Below are positions 30,754 to 36,500 of a DNA stretch of 36,500 nucleotides, one piece after another; within the stretch, counting starts at the first letter, position 1, and every line of letters starts with the position of its first letter. This DNA comes from an uncultured Bacteroidales bacterium (GTDB taxonomy: Bacteria > Bacteroidota > Bacteroidia > Bacteroidales > UBA932), in assembly GCA_900319485.1 (NCBI GenBank), contig ONOQ01000017.1, positions 1 through 36,500 of the forward strand. Reading direction: 5' to 3'. Made by a program: the position numbers and the translations under genes. The notes below the pieces were generated by a model that saw only the letters and a program-made list of their open reading frames with translations, ran no database searches and was not told the origin of the DNA.

Positions 30754-31366
30754 AGATATGATGCTGTCGGCCCGGGATAACCTTGCGGTCATGATTGACT
30801 ACGCCGTCACCTGGTGCGGAATTGACCTCAGGGAGTTCTACAACCGTTGGCTGGGAAGCGGCATCCCGGAAATGTTTGGTATCGGCCATCCTAAATTCAC
30901 GCTTGGGATGAGCGGGATAGAACTTGCCGTAAGGGTGGTAGAAAACACCGGCGGCACGCTTGAGGTAGATCAAACGTACACCTTCCCCTGGGAAGATTCC
31001 TCTTATTTCTGGACGGGCTGGGCGCTTTGCCAGTATCAGTGGTTCAGGGCCGATAGTTTCGCTTCAATAGACCGCGGCGGCCTTCCGATAGAAAAAATCC
31101 ACGAACTTTTCAATCCTCTCCACGAGGCCGATATAACCAAGGTCTTTGAGGTTTTTGACTCCTGGTACCATCCAGAGCCCGTTTCCATCAAGGAACTGAG
31201 AAAACTGAACGGTCTATCGCAGCAGGAACTGGCCGATAAATCCGGGGTTTCCCTGAGGATGATTCGGGCCTACGAGCAGGGCAGCCAGCGCATTGGCAGG
31301 GCCGAGGCCGCATCGGTCCTGGCCCTTGCCCGCGCGCTCCACTGCGATCCTGAGAGGCTGGTGTGA
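30734..31366 (+). CDS. XRE-type HTH protein with N-terminal partner domain, candidate antitoxin
   Basis: The 210-aa protein has two parts. Residues about 10-145 form a domain I cannot name firmly (DNLAVMIDYAVTWCGIDLREFY, IGHPKFTLGMSGIELA); a relation to DUF3791, which often accompanies DUF3990 genes, is possible. Residues about 150-208 are a clear Cro/C1-type HTH (LRKLNGLSQQELADKSGVS, MIRAYEQGSQ). The combination suits an antitoxin that binds the upstream gene product and represses the operon through the palindrome at 30045-30062. The start is ambiguous between 30734 and Met codons at 30758 and 30761. Confidence 0.7.
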   Translation: MTHAYDKDMMLSARDNLAVMIDYAVTWCGIDLREFYNRWLGSGIPEMFGIGHPKFTLGMSGIELAVRVVENTGGTLEVDQTYTFPWEDSSYFWTGWALCQYQWFRADSFASIDRGGLPIEKIHELFNPLHEADITKVFEVFDSWYHPEPVSIKELRKLNGLSQQELADKSGVSLRMIRAYEQGSQRIGRAEAASVLALARALHCDPERLV

Positions 31367-31461
31367 TTTCGGGCTCGCCCCTTCCCACCCCCGCCTCTAG
31401 CCCGCGTCCTGACAATCTTAGTCACGTTTGGGGCGGGTTTTGTGACTTTGTTCGTAAAGAA

Positions 31462-31489
31462 AAGGCCGAGGGCAGAAACCCTCGGCCTT
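31462..31489 (-). terminator. Rho-independent terminator of the lipoprotein/HTH operon
   Basis: An 11-bp perfect stem (AAGGCCGAGGG / CCCTCGGCCTT) with a 6-nt loop is followed on the minus strand by TTCTTT. It lies 17 bp beyond the stop of the orphan HTH gene. Confidence 0.75.
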
Positions 31490-31505
31490 AAACGGTGCAA
31501 GTGTT

Positions 31506-31715
31506 TTATTCGATCCGTCCTGCCTCCAGGGCTTTCCGGACCATTTCTACAGTTGTTCCCACGTCAAACTTGACACGGAGCCGCTTCCTATACCATTTAA
31601 TGGTGGGCAGGCTGAGGCATAGTTTCTCCGCAATAATCTCGCTGGTGTGCCCCAGGGCAATCAGTTGCAGTATTTCCCGTTCCCGGGCTGTCAGGCGTGG
31701 GGTGCTTTGTTCCAT
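31506..31715 (-). CDS. Stand-alone LuxR-type HTH protein
   Basis: This 69-aa protein is nothing but a LuxR/GerE-type HTH: LTAREREILQLIALGHTSEIIAEKL ... LSLPTIKWYRKRL. Roughly half of its residues, including LSLPTIKWYRKRL without a change, match the C-terminal HTH of the TPR regulator at 33847-35049. A longer frame reads upstream to 31919 but only as a shadow of the lipoprotein gene; the ATG at 31715, 7 bp past the lipoprotein stop, is the logical start. It may compete with or assist the TPR regulator at shared sites. It ends at a strong terminator. Confidence 0.75.
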   Translation of the reverse strand: MEQSTPRLTAREREILQLIALGHTSEIIAEKLCLSLPTIKWYRKRLRVKFDVGTTVEMVRKALEAGRIE

Positions 31716-31722
31716 CTTAGAT

Positions 31723-33570
31723 TTAGATAGGGTAAACGTAAACGTGTCCTGCTTCTGCTGTGCCGGAAGCATAGTTGAAGATGGGTTTCTTAGAACCGTC
31801 TGAATATGTGCCTTCCGGGAAAGCCTCAAGCGGAGTATAGTAGTCTGAAGAGGCCGAGGTATAATAGAAGTTACATCCGGCAAGAACGTTGTAGAACGAG
31901 TCTGCGAAAGCATCGGCAAGAGAGGTAATTCTGGCCTTTTTAATCTTCAGGCCGCGGAAATATACGGTCTTGAGCTTGGTGCATCCGTAGAACAGGTTAC
32001 TGTAACTGTTTGCGTTATCGGTGTCAAACGTCGCCGGCAGGTCAATGGAGGTGATGGAACTGCAGCCGTTGAACAGATTGTTGATAGATGCTCCTGGTCT
32101 GGCCGTAAGGTTGCTTGCATCCAGCGTTGTAAGGGCACTGCAATTCCAGAACATACCATCCACCATTACGAGTGATGATGAAGTAGTGGGCATGGTAATG
32201 GACGTAATGCTGGAACTGCCCCAGAACATATAACTTGCACTTGTAATGGAAGTGGCGTCAATATCTCCAAGGCCGGAAATGTCTTTCAGAACAGTCAATT
32301 TCTGGAACATTGCCGATGCATTTGTTCCCATATAGATTTTGCTCATCGCCGTCGAGATGGTGATGGTCTTGGTGGAGGAATCCCAGAAAGCGTAAACAGT
32401 TCTGGGTGAGGATCCGTCGCTGATCACGGTTTCGCTTGTTGCCGATGAACCAGTGGCAAACACGATATGCTGGATCAGGGCGTCGCTGTCATTGGAGGTC
32501 TTGTCTGTTCCTGCGGCAAGAGTCTTGATGGCGGCATTGAACTCGGATCCGGACTTCAGAACGGCCGGTTTTTCAGTACGGTTCTCAAAGTTTGTGATAG
32601 TGGTAATGTGGCCCACTGTAGGTGTGAAAGGATTGTGATATATAAACTTGTCTATTTCTTCGTCACTGCTGTTCCGGATACTGATGGTGAAACCGTGGGT
32701 GAACGAGTAGTAGGGATGCAGGGTAATATATGTAGCCTGGCCAGGGACAATGTTTTTCTCAATATAACTATATTCCGTATATGCACTGCTCAGTTTTGTT
32801 CGGGGGTTCATAAACGGATAGGCCGATCCGCTACGGCTGCAGCAGTCATAATTACCGGCGATGTAATTATCATCGTTGTCTGTAATAATGGCTTTTGCGG
32901 CATTGTCATTGTTTGTCGTAAAGGTCAGAACCGGATTAAGATTCTTGAACGACAAACTGCCACCGCCATTGTTCTTGGCAAATGCAAGATGATGGAATCC
33001 GCCGCCCTGGCTATATAGGAACGGACAGTAAAAATATGAGTATTGGATAGATGTCTGGTTATTGAATTTATAATCGTCGCTAAAAGCATAATTTGCGAAA
33101 CCGGTGCCTGCATAGACAAACGCCACATAGTAGTCGGCCTCCGCTATTTTTTCTGCATCACTTTCGCTTACGGTAAAAGTAAATGTGGCTATTTTACCGC
33201 CGGTTACAAGAGCATCTGAGAGTTTTTGCATTCCTGTTGTAACGTACGACCGCTTCAGCAGCGAGCCGGTTTCGTTTTTCAAAGCCGTCCAAGTTTCGTC
33301 ATCGGCATAGGATAGGTCGGTATATTTCATCGGGAAGAGCACAATCTTATCTCCCGCCTCCCAAACAACGGAGTTGTCGTCAAGCGTGGTCTTTGTTTTG
33401 TCAAAGTCCGCATTGAATTCAACGGTTACCATAGGCTCATCAGCATCAGGAATCTCCGGAGTCTCGGGAACATCTGCAGGCTCTTCTTCTACGGCCTTTT
33501 CAACCTCTTTTGTGCATCCCCAGGCCAGGACTGCCAGGGCTGCCAAGATAAAGAATACTACTTTTTTCAT
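31723..33570 (-). CDS. BspA/DUF285-like surface lipoprotein with fimbrillin-like N-terminal half
   Basis: The 615-aa protein has a lipoprotein signal ending in LAWGC (Cys19), then an acidic Pro/Glu linker (about 23-45). A large beta-rich region follows (VTVEFNADFDKTKTTLDDNSVVWEAGDKI ...), of the kind found in fimbrillin-like Bacteroidales surface proteins. From about 430 on there are BspA-type leucine-rich repeats (ASYMFWGSSSITSITMP, MFWNCSALTTLDASNL, LFNGCSSITSIDLP, LFYGCTKLKTVYF), as in DUF285. It should be exposed at the surface and bind a ligand or matrix. It is the middle gene of a three-gene operon. Confidence 0.82.
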   Translation of the reverse strand: MKKVVFFILAALAVLAWGCTKEVEKAVEEEPADVPETPEIPDADEPMVTVEFNADFDKTKTTLDDNSVVWEAGDKIVLFPMKYTDLSYADDETWTALKNETGSLLKRSYVTTGMQKLSDALVTGGKIATFTFTVSESDAEKIAEADYYVAFVYAGTGFANYAFSDDYKFNNQTSIQYSYFYCPFLYSQGGGFHHLAFAKNNGGGSLSFKNLNPVLTFTTNNDNAAKAIITDNDDNYIAGNYDCCSRSGSAYPFMNPRTKLSSAYTEYSYIEKNIVPGQATYITLHPYYSFTHGFTISIRNSSDEEIDKFIYHNPFTPTVGHITTITNFENRTEKPAVLKSGSEFNAAIKTLAAGTDKTSNDSDALIQHIVFATGSSATSETVISDGSSPRTVYAFWDSSTKTITISTAMSKIYMGTNASAMFQKLTVLKDISGLGDIDATSITSASYMFWGSSSITSITMPTTSSSLVMVDGMFWNCSALTTLDASNLTARPGASINNLFNGCSSITSIDLPATFDTDNANSYSNLFYGCTKLKTVYFRGLKIKKARITSLADAFADSFYNVLAGCNFYYTSASSDYYTPLEAFPEGTYSDGSKKPIFNYASGTAEAGHVYVYPI

Positions 33571-33576
33571 AATCGT

Positions 33577-33696
33577 TTAGATGGTGTCAGGAATGTAATC
33601 TTCATTTGTACTCTCAAACCCGTCCGACAGGGTCATCACGGTTGCCTCCATCATTACAGGAACAACCAGGCAGAGTGGAGTTTCGTATTTTTCCAT
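33577..33696 (-). CDS. 39-aa peptide at the head of the lipoprotein operon
   Basis: This small frame reads MEKYETPLCLVVPVMM and ends in an acidic tail with DGFESTNEDYIPD. It starts at an ATG and stops 6 bp before the lipoprotein ATG. The KYETPxCxVV opening resembles short Bacteroidales peptides of the MKKYxxPxxxVxxF(E)xED type that I recall next to surface-protein genes; this is memory, not a search. It has no signal peptide. Either a translated leader peptide or a secreted signal-like peptide would fit. Confidence 0.55.
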   Translation of the reverse strand: MEKYETPLCLVVPVMMEATVMTLSDGFESTNEDYIPDTI

Positions 33697-33768
33697 AATT
33701 ATTGTTTTAGATTGTGCAAATTTCGGCAATCCTCTATCTAAAAACACCATCCCAAAGGATAGAAAAGA

Positions 33769-33784
33769 CTATACTTTAGTATAG
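33769..33784. promoter_or_regulatory. Palindrome in the divergent regulatory region
   Basis: CTATAC-TTTA-GTATAG is a perfect 6-bp inverted repeat about 50 bp upstream of the TPR regulator's -7 box and about 75 bp upstream of the peptide gene. It is the best visible candidate operator for the LuxR-type HTH proteins flanking it. Confidence 0.4.
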
Positions 33785-33833
33785 AATTGCGGCCTTTCGG
33801 AGAGTATTTTATGCCGATTTGCCGCATTTTCGC

Positions 33834-33841
33834 TAACTTCG
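33834..33841 (+). promoter_or_regulatory. Possible -7 box of the TPR regulator gene
   Basis: TAACTTCG is one mismatch from TAnnTTTG and lies 5 nt before GTG at 33847. The spacing is the same as at ispF, comF and the aminotransferase gene. Confidence 0.4.
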
Positions 33842-33846
33842 TAAAC

Positions 33847-35049
33847 GTGAAAAGAATAGTTTGCATAGGAGCCCTTCTGCTAACCTTCATAAGCGCCTGG
33901 GCATATATAGATCACCGCGGTCACAACGTGGATTCCCTGGAGCAGGTGGTGGCGGGTCTCACGCCGGAGCGTATAGCCCAGGCGTCGGAAAAAGAGTGCG
34001 AGGACTACGTCTTTGCCTGCTACAATCTCATGCTCGGTTACCGCAACATCAACGCGGAGCGTTCCATGTACTTTGCCCGCAAGTGCTACGCCATTGCTCT
34101 CCGGTGGAACTGGCTCGGCAAGATGGAGGAGGCCTCGGCCGGAATAGCCCTTATGTTCTACGGAAGCGAACAGTACGACAGCGCCCTTTTCTACTACAAT
34201 CGCGCCCTTGCGTTGGCCAACCGTATGGCCGCCGGGGAAACCTCCCTCACCAGCGACCAGCCTTACGCGCCAGAAAACGTAGATGACGCCTATTCCTCCC
34301 TCTACGGTGCCATCGGCAACACCTACAACCTGATGGACTCCATCCCAAAGGCCATGGAGTACTACAAAAAGGCCGGGGAAATCTTCACCAAATACGGCTG
34401 GAATGAAAGTAACGCCATCCTCTGGTACAATATGGGGGAAACGTGGTTCGAGGAAGGGGAACTGGAAAAGGCCCTCCCCTGCTACCAGACCTCCCTTGAG
34501 TACGCGCAGGCAAGCGGGGACTCGCTGCAGATTTCATCGGCCTACAAAGGGCTGGGAAGCTATTATCTGGCAAAGGGAAAGATAGGAAAGGCCATGAAAT
34601 ATATTGAGGAGGCCGATTCCTACTACTCACTCCACCAGGACCAGGAGTTCGCCGCAAGGATCGAGACCCTTGGCCTTACCAACAAGATCCTTCAGCGGCA
34701 GAAGAAAACCTGGAGGCTGGTGGCCCTTGGAGGCGCAATAATAATCGGCCTTATCCTTGCGCTGGGACTCATCCTCCGCCGCAACCGGAAACTTTCCAGG
34801 GAAAAGGCCGGGGCCGATATTGTCATTGAGGAGGCTCTGGAAGAAAAACCTCTGGATCAGGAACTTACAGATAGGGAGATGGAGATAGTCCCCCTTCTTG
34901 CGGCGGGCCTTACCAGCCAGCAGATTGCCGATAAAGTTTACCTCTCCCTTCCCACCATAAAGTGGTACAGGAAGAGGCTTCTTGAAAAGTTCCAGGCCTC
35001 AAATACGGCCGAACTTGTGTCAATCCTGAAGGAGAAGGGCCTTCTATAG
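33847..35049 (+). CDS. TPR sensor-transmembrane-LuxR HTH regulator
   Basis: From the GTG at 33847 the product is 400 aa: an N-terminal signal/anchor (VKRIVCIGALLLTFISAWA), then several TPR-like helical repeats (about 40-290; e.g. ALFYYNRALALAN, AMEYYKKAGEIF, ALPCYQTSLEYAQ). One membrane helix follows (WRLVALGGAIIIGLILALGLILRR, about 301-324), and a cytoplasmic LuxR-type HTH (LTDREMEIVPLLAAGLTSQQIADKVYLSLPTIKWYRKRL) ends the protein. It should sense something outside the inner membrane and control transcription directly. An in-frame ATG at 33811 behind GGAGAG is an alternative start. It diverges from the peptide/lipoprotein/HTH operon, its likely target. Confidence 0.82.
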   Translation: MKRIVCIGALLLTFISAWAYIDHRGHNVDSLEQVVAGLTPERIAQASEKECEDYVFACYNLMLGYRNINAERSMYFARKCYAIALRWNWLGKMEEASAGIALMFYGSEQYDSALFYYNRALALANRMAAGETSLTSDQPYAPENVDDAYSSLYGAIGNTYNLMDSIPKAMEYYKKAGEIFTKYGWNESNAILWYNMGETWFEEGELEKALPCYQTSLEYAQASGDSLQISSAYKGLGSYYLAKGKIGKAMKYIEEADSYYSLHQDQEFAARIETLGLTNKILQRQKKTWRLVALGGAIIIGLILALGLILRRNRKLSREKAGADIVIEEALEEKPLDQELTDREMEIVPLLAAGLTSQQIADKVYLSLPTIKWYRKRLLEKFQASNTAELVSILKEKGLL

Positions 35050-35050
35050 G

Positions 35051-36358
35051 TTATGCTCTGGTAATATGCGCCCCGAGGGCATTAAGGCGGCCCTCGATGT
35101 CCTCGTAGCCGCGGTCTATCTGTTCGATGTTGTCAATTGTTGAGGTGCCGCGGGCGCTCATTGCCGCAAGGAGCATTGCAATACCGGCGCGGATATCCGG
35201 GCTCACAAGGCGCGCAGCCTTGAGGGTGATGCGGTGATCGTGGCCGATTACAACCGCCCTGTGGGGGTCGCAGAGGATGATCTGGGCGCCCATATCTATG
35301 AGGCGGTCCACAAAGAAGAGCCTGCTTTCAAACATCTTCTGGTGGATGAGGACGCTGCCCTTGCACTGGGTGGCCACAACCAGCATCACGGAAAGAAGGT
35401 CAGGGGTGAGGCCGGGCCAGGGGGCATCGGCCAGAGTCATTATGGAGCCGTCCAGGAAGGACTCAATCTCATAGGTGTCCTGGGCGGGGACGTAGATGTC
35501 GTCGCCCCTCTGCTCCAACTTGATTCCAAGGCGTTTGAAGGCGTCCGGGATGATCCCAAGGTCATACCAGGAGACGTCCTTGATGGTTATTTCGCTCTGG
35601 CAGATTGCGGCCATGCCGATGAAGGAGCCCACCTCAATCATATCCGGAAGGATCTTGTGCTCCGTTCCGCCCAGTTTTTCCACGCCGTGTACGCGGAGGA
35701 GGTTGGAACCCACGCCGTCGATGAAGGCGCCCATACGGTTGAGCATCTTGCAGAGTTGCTGGACGTAGGGCTCGCAGGCGGCGTTGTAGATGGTCGTGGT
35801 GCCCTTTGCGAGCACCGCGGCCATCACTATGTTGGCGGTTCCGGTGACGGAGGCTTCGTCAAGGAGCATGTATCGGCCCGTAAGACGGCCATCCGATGTG
35901 AGGTGGAAAGCCCTGCGCTTAGGGTCATACTCCATATCTGCGCCAAGGTTACACATACCGTCAAGGTGGGTGTCAACCCTTCGGCGGCCGATTTTATCAC
36001 CGCCCGGCTTGGGGAACCACGCGTGGCCGAATCGGCTGAGAAGCGGGCCGACGACCATCACGCTGCCGCGGAGTTTGGCGCACTTTGCAACGAATTCCTC
36101 CGTTTCAATGTAGGAGGTGTCCACTTGATCCGCCTGGAAAGTATAGGTGCCCTTGGAATGACGGGTGACCTTTACGCCCATATTCCTAAGGAGTTCTATG
36201 AGATTCTTGACGTCAAGGATCTCAGGGATATTGGTCATTTTTACGGGCTCCGAGGTAAGGAGAACCGCGCTGATAACCTCCAGCGCCTCATTCTTTGCGC
36301 CCTGTGGAGTGATGGTGCCGCTGAGCCTATGGCCGCCCTCTATGATGAATTTTGCCAT
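35051..36358 (-). CDS. murA: UDP-N-acetylglucosamine 1-carboxyvinyltransferase, Asp-type
   Basis: MurA transfers enolpyruvate from PEP to UDP-GlcNAc, the first committed step of peptidoglycan synthesis. The 435-aa protein has the paired inside-out barrel repeats, the N-terminal GAKNEAL (catalytic Lys) and a late DIRAGIAMLLAAM segment. The active-site loop reads PGGDKIGRRRVDTH, so the usual Cys (Cys115 in E. coli) is Asp121. That substitution is known to prevent covalent inactivation by fosfomycin. One base separates its stop from that of the convergent TPR regulator gene. A TATCTTTG box at 36376-36383 drives it. Confidence 0.95.
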   Translation of the reverse strand: MAKFIIEGGHRLSGTITPQGAKNEALEVISAVLLTSEPVKMTNIPEILDVKNLIELLRNMGVKVTRHSKGTYTFQADQVDTSYIETEEFVAKCAKLRGSVMVVGPLLSRFGHAWFPKPGGDKIGRRRVDTHLDGMCNLGADMEYDPKRRAFHLTSDGRLTGRYMLLDEASVTGTANIVMAAVLAKGTTTIYNAACEPYVQQLCKMLNRMGAFIDGVGSNLLRVHGVEKLGGTEHKILPDMIEVGSFIGMAAICQSEITIKDVSWYDLGIIPDAFKRLGIKLEQRGDDIYVPAQDTYEIESFLDGSIMTLADAPWPGLTPDLLSVMLVVATQCKGSVLIHQKMFESRLFFVDRLIDMGAQIILCDPHRAVVIGHDHRITLKAARLVSPDIRAGIAMLLAAMSARGTSTIDNIEQIDRGYEDIEGRLNALGAHITRA

Positions 36359-36375
36359 TTTTTACAGTTTATGCA

Positions 36376-36383
36376 CAAAGATA
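36376..36383 (-). promoter_or_regulatory. -7 box of murA
   Basis: The minus strand reads TATCTTTG, 17 nt before the ATG at 36358. Confidence 0.55.
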
Positions 36384-36484
36384 CGTTTTTTCCGGAATAA
36401 ATCATACGTATTGCGGATGGTCCGGGGATGTATTGGATTTTTGTGAGAATTGGATTAACTTTATTGGCATAAAACATTTGACAT

Positions 36485-36500
36485 ATGGCAAACATTAATG
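36485..36500 (+). CDS. Possible start of a gene cut by the right edge
   Basis: ATGGCAAACATTAATG would encode MANIN and continue past the window. Five codons are not enough to identify it. The AT-rich stretch before it (TTAACTTTATTGG, ACATTTGACAT) looks like an upstream region. Confidence 0.3.

Noticed and set aside
31506-31919. 137-aa version of the orphan HTH gene
   Set aside because: Its first 68 codons overlap the lipoprotein gene in another frame and look like shadow sequence. The HTH with its own ATG at 31715 explains the signal.
1-36500. Insertion sequence, prophage or conjugative element
   Set aside because: No transposase, integrase, relaxase or phage structural protein is encoded. 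The repeats seen are all short and non-coding by themselves.

Overview
The window is dense bacterial chromosome of moderate to high GC from the phylum Bacteroidota, most likely order Bacteroidales; a Rikenellaceae/Alistipes-like lineage would fit, but the exact taxon is not visible. The evidence is the promoter style (TAnnTTTG -7 boxes, almost no Shine-Dalgarno use), lipoproteins of Bacteroidales type, a MurA with Asp in place of the fosfomycin-target Cys, and the gene families present. I see no rRNA, tRNA, phage, transposase or CRISPR array. About 37 genes cover the window, some of them partial or tiny.

Layout. 1-4.9 kb (minus): edge-truncated lipoprotein, a nitroreductase / secreted lipase-like lipoprotein / short-chain dehydrogenase operon, radA, and a small Ala/Glu-rich lipoprotein. 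5.0-8.0 kb: DUF1232 protein, ispF, DUF456 membrane protein, Xaa-Pro aminopeptidase. 8.2-12.7 kb (minus operon): small membrane protein, mutL, rhomboid, EEP-family protein, tsaC-like gene. 12.9-15.7 kb: comF converging on a His-rich Zn/Cd P-type ATPase. 15.8-16.6 kb: a repeat-filled non-coding block. 16.6-21.1 kb (plus): cdaA (c-di-AMP synthesis), mutS2, yraN, and a degenerate ManC-like protein. 21.1-30.0 kb: an almost complete diaminopimelate/lysine module, dapA-dapD-asd-dapE-dapB-thrA on minus, diverging from an aminotransferase (probable dapC) and dapF on plus. Together these would take aspartate to meso-DAP by the succinylase route. 30.0-31.4 kb: a probable toxin-antitoxin pair (DUF3990 ADP-ribosyltransferase-like plus HTH partner) with a palindromic operator. 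31.5-35.0 kb: a 39-aa peptide / BspA-like lipoprotein / orphan LuxR-HTH operon diverging from a TPR-transmembrane-LuxR-HTH regulator with a near-identical recognition helix. 35.0-36.4 kb: murA.

The most unusual signals are DNA-level. (1) The 7-mer GGCCGAT (either strand) occurs about 71 times by hand count, in all reading frames and both orientations, roughly ten times expectation. (2) Palindromic REP-like elements sit in frame inside conserved genes (dapF, the dapE-like gene twice, mutL), with related copies in intergenic DNA. (3) A second family of about 120-bp inverted repeats sits at four gene borders. (4) Seven genes have the -7 box only 4-8 nt from the start codon, which implies leaderless or near-leaderless mRNAs. 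The strongest candidates for undescribed systems are the toxin-antitoxin-like pair and the peptide/lipoprotein/HTH locus with its paired regulator.
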